Under the pieces are notes generated by a model, which did no database searches, had not been told where the DNA came from, and saw only the letters and a list, made by a program, of their open reading frames with translations. From the NCBI GenBank assembly GCA_036346255.1, contig CM070619.1:26976342-27040341 (forward strand): 64,000 nt of DNA, in the 5' to 3' direction. The DNA is from Ampelocalamus luodianensis. Taxonomy: Eukaryota > Streptophyta > Magnoliopsida > Poales > Poaceae. The translations under genes and the position numbers were made by a program. Position 1 is the first letter of the stretch. The number at the start of each line of letters is the position of its first letter. Positions 10,284 through 23,269 of the stretch are shown here, one piece after another.

Positions 10284-11587
10284 GCATCGCAATAGCGCTC
10301 TACAGATCCACACGCCCGTAGAAGGAACAATCGTCCGCCGTGCTAGCACTAAGTCGCGCGGAAGGTTTCTCAAGAAGATGGCGCTAGGGTTTCAGTGGAA
10401 ACAACTCACGTGTCCCCGCCCCCAAACCTCAAGCATCTCCTTATATAGTGCCCCGTGTCGATCCTATTCAACACATTTAACGAATCGTATTCGCATCGGG
10501 TTTGTTCCATCCCATTAAGTGTGTGACCCGTTAGGTTTATGTGCAATCGGTTGTGACTGAAACTCTTTCCGACCACGAGTCGAAGCGGTCCCTAGCAGAC
10601 ATAATGATTCCCGAATACACACGCATTATATCTGACTAACCTTAATGCAATATAATCTACGATCAGGTCCTCATCACTTACGCACTGCATCCTATCTTTA
10701 TACGACTCAGTCAAGACTCTGTCACGCACCATTCAGAACTCTCACGACTGTGTTTCACCACTATGTGATTTCGCTCGATCACCACGACTTGCTCGTATCA
10801 CCACACGACTTGTCCGGATCCGATCGAATTAAGCGACTTACTCTAGTATTCTCCTTTGCCTCACGATATCTAGTTTGAACTACAAGTGAGATAATGTATC
10901 ATCCATGGATTGTTCAATACTTTCTCGATCGAGTTGTCTGATAACCTTATGTAGTCGAACACTCGACCACTAGTGGCATGGCCATGCACTTTCCTTATCC
11001 GATCACTCGAGGCCCAGACATCTCTCCCGTTATGTTAGAGGGGCAAATGCCATATCCGACCACCACATCCTCCGCATGTTTCATAGCATACCCGAAAGCT
11101 ACCTTTAAAACTACCTGGGCCATTTAGCAAGCGCTTGGCAACCCCTAAGAGTGCTATTACACATGTAGGGAACCATGTTGATCTTAGGTCTAAGGATTAT
11201 ACATCATCATTGCTTGAGACCAACTAATGACACATAGAATCATAACAATCTCTATAGTGTCTCAAGGTGGGTCAATCCAACCCCATGTTCTCTAACATGT
11301 GTTCACATTATTGATTCGATATCCCTATATCCATGACCGTGAAACATGATCATCAATCAATACATGTATCTGGTCGAGGGTCACCGGTGTTCCGATCGCG
11401 ACATTCGACTGTGGATACTTTTAGAAGGACATCATATAAGTCGAAGAGTTTCACCAACAAGTCACATACTTGTTGATCTTCAAAACTAACGATTCATTCA
11501 AGGAACAGAATAACATTTATTCAAGAAATCATAAATGAAGGATTTGATACAATCATCTCTATGATTGCCTGTGGCATATCACCAACA
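10284..11587 (-). repeat. Truncated Ty1/copia LTR (same family as 16913-18457)
   Basis: This is the reverse complement of most of the copia LTR found at 16913-18457. The right edge ends GGCATATCACCAACA, the reverse of TGTTAGTGATATGCC, and the TATA box of that LTR appears as CCTTATATAGT at about 10439-10449. The LTR's 3' portion is missing at 10284, where the gypsy LTR ends, so the gypsy element either inserted into it or joined it by rearrangement. No copia PPT adjoins 11587; instead Tat-like sequence begins, so this is probably a former solo LTR inserted into the Tat element. Confidence 0.85.
10439..10449 (-). promoter_or_regulatory. TATA box of truncated copia LTR
   Basis: On the minus strand this reads ACTATATAAGG, matching the TATA boxes of the two LTRs of the complete copia element. 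Confidence 0.6.
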
Positions 11588-14310
11588 ATGCCTTCCGAAC
11601 GTAATTGGCGTGACAGTGCTCTATAGGCTTTGCGGTAGATCCGTGAACTATGCCATGGAAGGCATATTTCATGCTTTTACCTGGATTTGGGAATTTGCAT
11701 GTGTTCCAGCATACCAGAATAAAATATTTAAAGAACTACCCCATCTATCAAGACCCGATTAACCTTGTCGTTATTAATAGTAGGCTCAATGACAATAGGA
11801 ACCTACCAGTCGAAGTCAAAGGAATGGGGCGCTTTCTTTGTCAAGGAGATTATCGCCTCTCACCACCTTGATGGTTTAACGGTGATCGGTTGTTCGTAAG
11901 GTTGACCTCCGCCCATGGCTTTCATATGACGCCCGACTCGCACGAAGAAGATCCACCAAGATTACGCCGACAAGGTGTTGAGGCTCTTGGTACTCCATTT
12001 CTTCGCCACCGCTTTGTCTTTCTTGGAGCTTGTCTCTCCGAAGTTCCTCAGACGAGCTGAGTGGACCTTACCCGCATAATAATCTTCCAATTTTCTTTTG
12101 CCGTGCATGGTAGTTGCGCAAGTCATGTCCTGCTGGTCGTGAAGTGGACACCACTTCTTATTTTTCTTGTATTCATTGGTCGGGTCTTTGCCCTACACGA
12201 CCAAAGATAATCTTTCTTTCCTTGGTGAATTTTTCAGAACCGCAAAACCTCCTTATCGCTCGGGTTTGCAAGTGTCTCTTTTCTTGAGAGCCTTCCTTGC
12301 TTCTTTTTGTCTTATCTAAGCCAAAGTTGGGGATTTTATCTTTTGATCAATGGTCTCGTTCCACTCAACCGCTTCACAAGCGTTGTGTACTTATCGGCCA
12401 TATTGAAGAGCTCGATGGTTGTTCGCGAGGTTGTATTGCCTCCGTAAACCTACGATTTCTTAACTCGCTTGAAGGCTTGAATGACGTAAGATTCGCAACT
12501 TCGTATTGAATTACAAACCGCTAAATCTTTTGATATACCATCGAGAGTCTCATTGATTTTTGCCGATCTCGTGGAGATCGCCCTCCTTCCTGTGGCAACA
12601 GACGCACTCAAAATTTGCAATCGTAAGGTCGCAGTTGCTCCAAGCATACACCGATCCGACCAAAGATGTTGAGTAACCACGACTCAGCCGATCCTTCTAA
12701 TACCGTGGAAGATAGTTAGCCATTATATTTTCATCACCACCAGCGGCCTCGATGGCGGTGGTGTATATCCGAGAAATTCTAAAGGATTTTGAGTCCCATT
12801 GAACTTATCCGATTGGCCGGTCTGAACCTATTTGGCCATCGATAGCTTGGAGCCCCATGAGAAGGCTCGACAACTCAGATAGTTTCGTGGCGCCTTCTTT
12901 AGAAAGGTGCCGATTATAATCGTTGAAGACCGTTTTTAAATTGATTGCCGGTGTTCGTGTCCCGATTCGGTCATGGACGCTGATAGGACGCCCGATCGCT
13001 TGCTTGATTCAGTGATGTCAAGATCATCAGTCCAAGAGATTTGTCCTCTCGATGAAGTGAAGGTGAGGTTTCTTGAATAGCCATCTCCTCATGACTTCTT
13101 GGTCGGAATCGCAAGGTGGTCTTGGTACCAATCGGTCTTCAACACGATCGTGTTGGCCTCTCGCCTCGGGAGGAATGCTAGGATGAAGTTATGGTCCGAC
13201 TTTGTGAATGCCTTTGTTCCCGATATGCTTCAGGCGCCGCATAGTCTGTTGGATAATTTCGATGCTCGACCATGTTGACAAAACCCGAGTCTCGCTAAAA
13301 TAGGGTCAAGTATTTAAAATATCTCAACTCGCCGCAGTGTTTTGTACTGCTATCAAGGTCTCGAGGATTTCTCGCCAGAAGAAGGTGTCCGATGGCTCAA
13401 CTTCCCCGACTCTCCTAGTTGGTCTTGCTCGTCCCTTACATGGGCCGCGTAACCAGTAATGAACCAATGGACGCCCATCGCTCTACTACCGCATTTGGTG
13501 TTTGACCGCCGTACTATCTCCATCATTATGTGGTGACGAGGCAACGATGGAGGACCGTACACCGCATTTTGATCTGCATTCGATCGCATTGACCTCGTGG
13601 TTCCAAAGCAGTGATCTTCCGATGAGCTTCCATCGTAATCGATGGAGAGCCTTCGGCTGCTTCGCGAAGCTTCCATGATGGAGAATGGTCAAATCGCGAT
13701 TTCCCGAGGTTTTCGTAATGGTCTCACCAACCCGCGGATTGTCAATCGAGCATCGAGTTTTATCATGCCCACTTGGTTTATGACCTGGGGTTTCATCGAC
13801 ACCGCTACCAGATGTCGTTGCCTCCTCGAATTGCCGGCCGCTGGTGAGCACTCACAACCATGATCGCATCAAGGGTACATTGATCCTCGAGTTGCGGTGT
13901 TGAATTTTTGTCACCTTTTTCGCTTGGTCGAAAAGACCGAGCTTGCAGAGGTCTTTGGGTGTTCCGAATTGGTCTGGCACTTCTTTGAAACCGCCATCGT
14001 CGAAGTGGGTATCCTCATCCATCCTGGCCGATTTCACGATATCCGCGAAGGGCGAACCGGGCGGAGGGGAGGATGATGATGAGACTCGCTTGCAAGGTGC
14101 GATGCATGCGCCCATGTCGAGGTTGGAGTAGTCCGCCAGTCGAACCGTTTTCCTCGTCCCAACTTCCCGCCATAACCGCATGAGCGACAAGTGAGAAATG
14201 GACAAGGATTTGATGAGCAAAGAACTTCCAAAATCCGCGGCCTTGCTCCCCACGGTCGGTGCCACCGCCGATGATCTAGACGCGATCTTACGAAATGAAT
14301 AGAGGAGAAT
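11588..14310 (-). pseudogene. Gag-protease region of a Tat-like Ty3/gypsy element, degenerate
   Basis: Minus-strand peptides in shifting frames match the Tat gag of grasses: an N-terminal stretch (about 14265-13852) beginning MAPTVGSKAADFGSSL, then DKFNGTQNPLEFL and TTAIEAAGGDENIMANYLP (about 12830-12710), GSVYAWSN (about 12660), LFNMADKYTTL (about 12390), and a His/Cys knuckle near HDLRNYHARQKK (about 12130-12080). Near 11750-11690, SSLNILFW resembles the protease DGGSSLNILF motif of Tat elements. Gag builds the particle and protease matures it. RT and integrase are missing because the copia LTR interrupts the element at 11587. No frame stays open long, but homology to this gag type is clear by motif order. 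Confidence 0.7.
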
Positions 14311-15050
14311 AACACGGAATTTTTGGGAGAGAATGGGATCGCTTCTTTATTAATATGAACCGGATTTTACAGAGGATGCCTTATGACTAGGTGGTGGACT
14401 AATCCTGCTCATGGGAGTTATGCACTTCTTGTTGGAAAATATGACTCCTTTATTCGATTGGTATTTCAGATATTGTAAGTTTTCAAGGCAAGTGCTTTAA
14501 CATGTGAAAGTTTTGGCTTTAGGTATTTCTTTTGAATTACTTCGAGCGTTGAGGTTTAATGTCTCTCTTTGCTAAATGAAGGTGTTAGAACCCTTTGTGA
14601 TGTCTTATCATGCTTAAAATGAGAAGTTATAACTAAACTAATAAATTGTTATAATGTGAGTTACAAGTTGGATTGTTAGAATGGTTTAAATCAATTATTC
14701 TTAACTACCATCCATGAAAATAAAATTGATTAATTTGAAATGTCCTTATATTTTATACATGGTGTATGTTAAATAAAGACTGTCCATATCTGTTCAGAAT
14801 CTATGGATTTTACATCAGTGCTAGATTTACCTATTTCCGATATGCTAAAATTGTTGAAACTCGATAAAGGACCGATGGGTGCCGTGTATCGATTCGTGAA
14901 ACCTTGTTTATAGAAAATCATGTTAGTGAATCTTTAATCATGTTTTGAACTGATTTCTAAACAAAGGTGAAATGTTGAATCTATGTTTATAAATGGTTAT
15001 GTGATTGCAAATATAATTAGTACCGTATATACACACATGATTAGTACAAC
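14311..15050. other. AT-rich stretch with no recognised feature
   Basis: No reading frame, LTR end or repeat shared with the rest of the window is visible. It lies between the start of the Tat gag (minus strand) and the left end of the gypsy LTR at 15051. It could be leader or LTR of the Tat element or unrelated target DNA. The five bases before the LTR (ACAAC) would be one target-site copy if the array's true other end were known. Confidence 0.4.
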
Positions 15051-16912
15051 TGTGAGGACCTCGATTTATTCGACCTGTAATGCTTAGCCTTCCATTGACC
15101 CTAGCATCACAAATCAAATAAACTAAGCCTCAAGATATGTATACTTCTGAAATGCAGATACACACCCTGCTACAAAATCATGCATCAATTCCATACATCA
15201 CGATAACAAGTCTAGCAAAAGACGTATATAATATAGAGTCATTACAACAAAGGGGCGATCGCCAAACAACAACAAGAATCATTAACAATGAAGCGAAAGT
15301 GCCATAAGATGGCTAAGACAAAACCAACCGTTAGCCACATAACCACGTGGTAACCGACCGCCGCAAGCCACCGTCCATACCAGAGCAAAACTCACCAAAG
15401 TTGATCCCTTGGGATCAACCTTCTTCCTCTCGCAATAATTAAGAAAGCAAATGAGTACAAAATTGTACTCGCAAGACTTACTGTAACAAAACCTAGTTAC
15501 TACTACATGCAAGCTTTAATCAAAGGATAAGGCTCAATGTTAGTTTTCAGATGAAGCAAGTTTTATTTGCAATAGATAATAATTTGAAGGCAATTTTAAC
15601 AATCTGAAATTTATTTGCATAAATAATCGTGATACAATAAGTAATAACATACCACAACTGGAGATGACTAACCCAATAGCCATCACAACCATAGCACGAA
15701 TTACCCATTCGCACTCACCCATGTCAAGTTTTAATTTAAAAGGTTGTAGTCTAACTCTTGAAAGACCTTGCCAAGCGTGTCCATAACCTAGACGAGGCTA
15801 TTCGAATAGTTTTAACCCGCAGGGTGTACCAACGCATCCACACTTTAGACCGCCTTTTGCCAAGCTATTAAGCACACTTCCTTTGGTATGCCTACACGCT
15901 AAGTCCTACGAGACATTTCCATAGAAAGCGCATTAAGAGTCGCACGTATGGGGTTGACTCTCGAGCACCCTACGAAATGGGCTACCAGACCATACGTTGT
16001 GGTGGAGTCGTGCAAAGCCGGAGTCATTAGCCATTTAGGTAAAGCTAGCCTGACATTTGCAAGACCCTGGCCGGGTGGAGGACCTAGAAAGGAACCACCC
16101 TGGCCACGCCTTTGTGATCCTTTTTCTATGAACTACACCACGACTCATTAATTAATGCCTCCTAAGGTACTAAGTCAAGAGAGGTCCCATTTCCTCTAGT
16201 GTGGTTAGCACGCAAAAATACTTGGTTTAGTGTAACAAGATGTTCGGTCCTTGTTGACTGGCACCATTCCACCACACCCAATTCACACCATCTTACCTTT
16301 GTGCCCAAGTCCAAATCATTTTGTTTTTATTTTTAGTTTTCACAAATAATCATAGCACAAGGCCAAATCATAAGTCATAATAAGTATTTGTGTGATCAAG
16401 GTCATCGACTAAGTCGACAACAAACCAATTCTACCTAGAACTAACATTGCTAAGCATTATATCGCAAAGACAATAAAAGACTATAAATCACCCACCGGCT
16501 CTAATTCACCAAAGGAGGATAATATCCTAGGGTAGTGGCGGGATGAATAATTTCAGGCAACAATGCAATAGGACTAGCTACCTCTTAATCGACACAAAGA
16601 AATTAATTTTGACACAAAGAAGCATGCATACTTAGGTTTTGCAAACAAGATATTAGACTTTAAAAGTAATAGGAGCAATATGATCAAATGATGTTACATC
16701 GCTACATTGTCAGAGATCACTTGTTTGCCGCAGAGATCCACTCACGTAATCACAATTCCTTCTAACCTAACACTAAAAGGCGATAACCAAATAAGAACAA
16801 GAACTCCAAATAAAACCCAATAGCAAAAGATATCCAAATACCAAGAAATTTATACAGCAGCAAGATTAAGATTTTAGACAAATTTAGGAACAAGAATTTC
16901 TTCATTTAGACT
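15051..16912 (-). repeat. LTR1, left part (3' portion of the minus-strand LTR)
   Basis: It starts TGTGAGGACCTCGATTTATT and matches 51830-53705 closely along its length. It carries the palindrome CTATTCGAATAG at 15798-15809 and the CTTCCTTTGGTATGCC block at about 15877-15892. It is cut at 16912 by the copia element; the sequence resumes at 46061 with AGACTTAGTATGC, exactly as in the uncut copy at about 53706. Confidence 0.9.
16908..16912. other. Target-site duplication of the copia element (left), AGACT
   Basis: AGACT precedes TGTTAGTG at 16913 and is repeated at 46061-46065 after CCCTACA. The uninterrupted LTR2 copy has a single AGACTTAGTATGC, confirming this as the insertion site. Confidence 0.9.
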
Positions 16913-18457
16913 TGTTAGTGATATGCCCTAGAGGCAATCATGGAGATGATTGTATCACATCTATGTTTATGAGTTCTTGAATAAATGTTATTCTGCTCCT
17001 TGAATGAATCATTAGTTTCAAGATCAACGAGTATGTGACTCGTTAGTGAAACGCTCGACTTATATGATGTCGCTCTAAAAGTATCCTCGGTCGAATGTCA
17101 CCGATCGAACACTAGTGACTCTACGACCAAGATATGTATTGATTGATGATCATGTTTCACCGGTCATGGATATAGAGATATCGAATCGATAATGTGAACA
17201 CATGTTAGAGAACATGGGGTTGGATTGACCCACCTTGAGACACTATTGAGATTGTTATGATCCTGCGTGTCATTAGTTGGTCTCAAGCAATGATGATGTA
17301 TAATCCTTAGACTCGAGATCAAAGATAGTTCCCACATGTAATAGCACTCTTAGGTTGCCAAACGCTACTGTGAATCGAGTAGTTATAAAGGTAGCTTTGG
17401 CATGCTATGAAACATGCGGAGGATATGACCGTCGATATGGATTTGCCCTCCTAACATAACAGAGAGATGTCTTTGGGCCCTCAAGTAGTCGGATAAAGAA
17501 AGTGCATGGCCATGCCACTAGTGGTTGAAGTGTTCACCATGTAAGGTTATCCGACAACTCGATTGAGAAAGTATTGAACAGTCCATGGATGACACATTAT
17601 CTCACCCGAGTTCAAACCAGATATCGTGAGGCAAAGGGAAAATACTAGAGTAACGCTTAGTTCGATCGCCCGCATAAGTCGATGGTGATACGAGCAAGTC
17701 GAGACCGATCGAACGAATCACGAGTGGTCAAAACTCGTCGTAAGGAGTTATGAATCGGTTGTGACCGAAAGCGAATCGTCGATAAAGATAAGACCTGGTC
17801 GTAAGTGATGAGGACCTAGTCAGATCATATTGCATTAAGGTTCGTCCGATATAATTTATGTGTATTCGAGAATCGTTATGTCCTCGCTAGGGACCGCTAC
17901 GACTTGTGGTCGGAAGGATTTCGAGTCACGACCGACACATAAAACCTAACGGGTCACACACTTAATGGGATGGAACAAACCAAGCACGAATATTTATCGT
18001 TAAATGTGTTCGCGATAGGATCCGGCACATGTGGCACTATATAAGGAGATGCTTGAGGCTGTTTTTGGGGTGACGAGAAAGACACGTGAGTTGTTTTCCA
18101 CCAAAACCTCGCCGACATCTTCTTGAGAGCCTTCCGTGCGACTTGGTGCTAGCACACCGCGCACTGGTTGTTCCTTCCTTGGACGTGGATACCGAGAGGC
18201 GCTACTACGGTCGCCTGGCACCGAGGACGATCCGTGATCTTCACAAGGAATCGTGGAGGTCGTTGGAGGAGACGATCGACTTGAGGACGCTGGACGATCA
18301 TCTACGACAACTACATCGACTAGGCCGCCCGACTCTACTTCATCGTGACCGCGTTGCCTCGTGGTAATGATCTGTGATCATCTATCTTGCTTGGCATCCT
18401 AGTTTACGTGGTAGAAATTTTGAATTATTGCTAGCGTAGCCTACCCGCATCCCTACA
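16913..18457 (+). repeat. Copia 5' LTR (1,545 bp)
   Basis: It runs from TGTTAGTGATATGCCC to CATCCCTACA and matches the split 3' LTR (32808-32952 plus 44651-46060) in order throughout. Differences between the two are largely indels and CTG/CG interchanges in GC-rich parts; AT-rich parts are nearly identical. Confidence 0.92.
18037..18047 (+). promoter_or_regulatory. TATA box of the copia 5' LTR
   Basis: ACTATATAAGG lies about 1.12 kb into the LTR and about 410 bp before its end. The same box occurs at 45619-45629 in the 3' LTR and at 10439-10449 in the truncated copy. Transcription would be expected to start about 30 bp downstream. Confidence 0.65.
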
Positions 18458-18459
18458 AA

Positions 18460-18472
18460 GGGTATCGAGCCA
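18460..18472 (+). other. Primer-binding site of the copia element (initiator Met tRNA type)
   Basis: GGGTATCGAGCCA starts two bases after the LTR end and corresponds to the plant consensus TGGTATCAGAGCCA with CAG read as CG. It pairs with the 3' end of initiator methionine tRNA to prime minus-strand synthesis. Confidence 0.75.
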
Positions 18473-19930
18473 TCTTGCATAGTTTTGATCTAGATCGGTC
18501 GATATATATGTGGCGAGTAGATTGGATCTATTATCGTTTGGTCCGATAACCTAGATTGGTTCATATGGATGAAACGATCTAGGCATCGGTCGATAGGATC
18601 GATCTTTGTTCGCGATAGTAGATGGGTTTTCCGAGGAGGCACTTTTAAGAGCACCATATGATACGCTCGACTTGTTTTTCGACTATCTTGCATGATACTC
18701 CTACGGTCGAGTTCCACCATCGAGTACGCCGCAATGTGTGGTCGATCAAGGCAAGTGATCGATTGGTTCTAATGTGGTTAATATGATTAATCCGATGATT
18801 TCCAAGGCTCTGATATGTGAATGAGATTCATGTCTTGGGAAAATTTTTCGCGCGCGCTTCTCGACTGATGAGGGCGCCGCCCTTCAACCCCGCCACTAAC
18901 CGGCCAGCGGACCGCCGTGTCGTTTTTCGCATCGCATGCTATAGATAGTATGTGTTCATGTCGCCGATAGAATTGGATTCTTTGCATAACTTGTTTTTGC
19001 AGGGTTTGATGTGAATAGTATGGCCCATTGTGTATGTGATGCATGAATGGATTTTCATGGCTCGCGTGTCATGCTTTGAGATAGCCATCGAGCTACATAT
19101 TATTGTATAACGCTCGCGAATCGACTTGTGATGCTTGAAATTATCCTATGTAATTCTTTACTAGCTTTTAGGAGTAAATGCTTAGTAGATGAATGCGGTC
19201 TGAGACTTCAAGCATGGTGGTCGGAGAACAGGAGCATGCCGACTGAGATCGACATGTTAAGGGCCATACTATTTCACGCTTTAATTTGTTTATCCGTGAA
19301 TGTTTATGTTTATTCCTGTTATGCTATTTTATCATTAGATGTTTTTGACATGATAGAATAGTGTCCTCGAGAAAATTAAGAAAATTGATGCCTTTAAATT
19401 GCCTGATCTATCACGATTTTGATCGCATTGCGTGTCTACCAAAGTAGGGTGCCATTAACTATCTTAATAAGATGGGGTGGGTGTCGACACTCATATGCAT
19501 AGTGTTGGTTTGACTTGACAAGGTCACAAAATAGTTTTGGGCCTTGAGGCATGGTGTTGAAGCCGGCATCATGATACCATCCAACAAACAAGAGTCATAT
19601 GCGATATGATTGGCAAGAGGTTGCCACCAGAAATCACTAGGTTTCTAGCAGTGATGCCAAAGCTCACTAGAACTTAATGACTTACGGATCTTGGACTCAC
19701 TATATGTTGTTTGAGGGAAACATGGTTTATAGTGGGAGTATCTTTGTTATCTATTGTTAAGTTAAAGTTCAACCATCGGTCGATGGTGATATGACTGTGT
19801 CCGCACATGTCGTATGGTGATACGAGAAAGGTGTCGAGATCGGTCGAACATAACCACCGACATGAGTGATTAATAGAAGATCTTTCATAAACATAGTGTG
19901 AATCTTTGCATATATTTTCTGTTGTAGATC
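18473..19930 (+). other. Copia leader between PBS and gag, non-coding
   Basis: This 1.46 kb stretch shows no copia coding motif or long open frame. It lies between the priming site and the Gag ATG at 19931. A leader of this length is longer than in most copia elements. Confidence 0.6.
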
Positions 19931-20755
19931 ATGGCACCTACTACTTCTTCCGCACCTACCTTTAATTTGCGATCTATTCTTGAAAAGGAAAAGTTGAATG
20001 GTTCAAATTTTATTGATCGGTTTCAGAATCGAGAATTGTTCTCAAACAAGAAAAGAAGGAATATGTTCTAGAGAATCCTTATCTCGAGGAACCGAAAAGC
20101 CGATGCTACTCGAATCAAAAGAATGCTTATGAGAAGCATTGCAATGACGCAATGATGTGCATCGCCTAATGCTTGCAACCATGAACTCGAGCTCGTAGCA
20201 ATATGAGACCACGGATGCTTACAATATGATTGTGAGTCCAAGGGTATGTTTCAGGATCAAGCAAGGGTGGAGAGGTTCAACACCTCTAAGGCATTGTTTT
20301 CTTGCAAAGCTATCGTAAGGTAACCTTGGCCACCCTCATGTGATCAAAATGATTGGTCTCATTGAGAGCTTGAAAAGCTTGGTTTTCCTCTTAGTCAAGA
20401 GTTACATCGATGTGATTCTCCAATCGCTCCTCGCGAGCTTTGAGCCTGTCATAACTGAATTTTCATATGAATGGCCCGAGAAATCAATGACCGAGTTACA
20501 TGGTATGCTTAAGGGTGCTGAGAAAGCATCAAGAAAAGTTCCAATCATGTGATGATGGTTCAAAAGACTACACCTTTAAGAAGAAGGGTAAGTCAGAAAG
20601 GAAAAGGCAAAGGAAAGACTAAAGATGAGATCGAGAGTCTCAAGGCTAAGCTTAAGAAGCTTAAACTGGGTCCTAAGCTCACATACTGCATGTTACCATT
20701 GTCATGAGACGGGCATTGGAAGAGAAATTGCAAGAAGTACTTGGCAGAAAGAACA
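19931..20755 (+). pseudogene. Copia gag, frameshifted
   Basis: The start is ATG at 19931 (MAPTTSSAPTFNLRSILEKE). Then come KLNGSNF, a broken NLRIVLKQEKKEYVLE (about 20000-20080), VIKMIGLIESLKSL (about 20340), DVILQSLLASFEP (about 20410) and MTELHGMLK (about 20490). These make up the UBN2-type Gag of plant copia elements. A zinc knuckle CYHCHETGHWKRNC-like motif sits at about 20690-20740 and binds element RNA. Spacing and order are as in intact copies, but three or more frameshifts break it. Confidence 0.8.
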
Positions 20756-22440
20756 AAGGAAGTATGACTTCAGCCTGTATAAATGTTATACAAATTAATC
20801 TTGCCACTTCTCCGACCGCCTGGGTATTTGATACCGGATCGCTTGCTCATATTTGCAATTCGATGCAGGACTAATAAGGAGTAGAAGTTTGATAAGAGGA
20901 GATGTTGATCTTCTCGTAGGCAATGGAGCAAGAGTTGCTACATTAGCTGTTGGAACTTTACCATTAGCTTTACCTTCAGGATTAGTTATGGAACTAAATA
21001 ATTGTTATTATGTTCCAAATTCTTTGCAAAATATTATTTCGCTTCATGTTTAGGAGCAGTATGTTATGAATTCAGAATAAAGAACAATTGTTGTTCAATC
21101 TATTTTGAAAATATGCTTTGTGGCCATGCTCCATTGATGAATGGATTGTATGTTTTGAATCTTGAGGATATGCCTATCTATAACGTTAATGCTAAAAGAC
21201 TTCGACCCAATGAAATGAATCCCACTTTTATCTGGCTTTGTCGACTTGGTCATATAAATCAGAAGCGTATGATGAAGCTCTATAAAGATGGTCTTCTAAC
21301 CTCATTTGATTTTGAATCATTTGAAACATGTGAATCTTGTTTACTTGGCAAGACGACAAAGGCACCTTTCACGACCAGAGGTGAAAGGGCAAGTGACTTG
21401 TTGGCCCTTGTACATTCTGGATGTATGTGGACCTATGAGCACTTCGGCCAGAGGTGGTTTTCAAGATTTCATAACTTTTACTGATGATTTCAGCAGATAT
21501 GGCTATGTCTACTTGATGAGACATAAGTCGGAATCCTTTGAAATGTTCAAGGAATTTCAAAATGAGGTACAAAATCAACTTGGCAAGACAATCAAATGTC
21601 TACGATCGATCGTGGAGGTGAATATTTGAGCCATGAGTTTGGTGATCATCTAAAGAAGTGTGGAATTGTTCCACAACTCACTCACGGAACGCCTCAATGG
21701 AATGGGGTGTTCGAATGACGGAACCGAACATTGTTGGACATGGTTCGGCCAATGATGAGCCAATCGATCTTCCATTGCGCTCGGGACACGCCTAGAAAAA
21801 ATGCTTTCACATTAAATAGGGTTCCATCAAAAAAAGAGAGAAGACACCATATGAGATATGGACCAGAAGTGTCCCGACTTGTCTTTTCAAGGTATGGGGT
21901 TGTGAGGCGATGTCAAACGCTTGACGCCCGACAAACTCACACCCAAGTCCGATAAGTGCTTCTTTGTGGGTATCCTAAGGAAACTAAAGGATATTATTTT
22001 TATAAGCGGGATGAAAACAAAGTGTTTGTTGCCCGTAATGGTGTCTTCTTGAGAAAGAGTTTCTTTCCAAAGGAGTCGTGGGAGTAAGGTGCAACTCGAA
22101 GAAATTCGGAAACATCCAAAATGTTTCAACTCCTCATCGAGCCTCTACAGATGAACAAAATGTTGTTGAACTCAGTAGATGAAGCACCACCCCACGTAGA
22201 TCCAAAAGGCCACGCCAATTACCCGTAAGGTATGGGCATGACGCTTTATTATTGAATAATGATGAGCCTAATACTTATTCTAAGCGATGGTAGACCAGAT
22301 TTTAGTCATGGCTTGAGGCCATGAGATCCGAAATAAAGTCCATGCATGACAATCAAGTTTGGAACTTGGTTGATGCACTGATGATGTTAAACCATTGAGT
22401 GCAAGTGGATTTTTAAGAAAAGATAGATTTTGAAAGGTTC
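20756..22440 (+). pseudogene. Copia pol: protease and integrase
   Basis: The protease active site AWVFDTGSLAHICN is at about 20815-20860. After it come the pre-integrase zinc region WLCRLGHINQKRMMKLYKDG and CESCLLGKTTKAPF (about 21230-21375). The integrase core follows: a broken DVCGPMST (first catalytic Asp region, about 21420), TDDFSRYGYVYLM, GKTIKCLRSDRGGEYL (second Asp, about 21580-21630, with a base lost), GTPQWNGV and RRNRTLLDMVRPMM (catalytic Glu region, about 21690-21760), LNRVPSK, VWGCEA, and FVGYPKETKGYYFY (about 21965-22000). Integrase joins cDNA ends to target DNA. Frames change about every 100-300 bp. Confidence 0.85.
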
Positions 22441-23130
22441 AAATTCATTAGGCACGATCAAGGCGTAAGGGTTTCAAACAAATTCAAGGTGTTGATTATG
22501 ATGACACCTTCTCTCCCGTCGCTATGCTTAAGTCTATCCGATCATTCTAGCTATTATCGCATATTTCGATTATGAGATATGACAGATGGATGTCAAAACG
22601 GCTTTCCTAAATGGAAACCTAAGTGAGGATGTGTACATGACACAGCCTAAAGGTTTTGTCGATCCAAAGGAAGCTAGAAAGGTATGCAAGCTTATGAAGT
22701 CCATCTATGGATTAAAGCAAGTATCTCTGAGTTGGAACATCTGCTTTGATGAGGTGGTCAAAGGGTTTGACTTCATCAAGAATGAAGAAGAACCTTGTGT
22801 TTACAAGAAGGTTAGTGGGAGCAAGCTTGTGTTTCTAATCTTGTATGTAGATGACATACTACTGGTCGGAAATGACATTCCAATGCTTGAATTGTTAAAA
22901 CTTCATTAAGAAATAGTTCTCAATGAAAGATTTAGAGATGCAAGATATATTCTGGTATAAGGATCTATGAGATAGATCTAAGAGGCTAATTGATTAAGCC
23001 AAGACATGTACATTGACATGGTGTTGAAACGTTCAACTTGCAAGATTCCAAGAGAGGTTTCTTGCCCATGTCACATGGTATTAGTCTAAGAAAACTCGTT
23101 GTCCTACGACCACCGATGAGCGAGACAAAA
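22441..23130 (+). pseudogene. Copia reverse transcriptase
   Basis: Copia RT motifs occur in order: KARLV-KGF-QI-GVDYDDTFSPVA-like residues at about 22460-22530, then a clean frame MDVKTAFLNGNL, VYMTQPKGFVDP, KLMKSIYGLKQ, and FDFIKNEEEPCVYKK, ending with the catalytic box LYVDDILLVGND at about 22840-22875. The tail continues through MKDLGE-like residues near 22925. The YVDD box and AFLNG motif are diagnostic of Ty1/copia RT. The central 320 bp has no frameshift. Confidence 0.88.
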
Positions 23131-23269
23131 TTAGTAGAATTCCATATGCTTCGCTATTGGATCTATCATGTATGCCATGTTGTGCACACGATGTGATGTG
23201 TCGATGCTCTAAGTGTTACGAGCAGATATCACGATCTAGGTGAAGGTCATCGGATAGCAACCAAGAATA

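Noticed and set aside
18458..18475. tRNA gene at the priming sites
   Set aside because: Only the 3'-end complement of a Met tRNA is present; no cloverleaf can be formed around it or at the other two priming sites.
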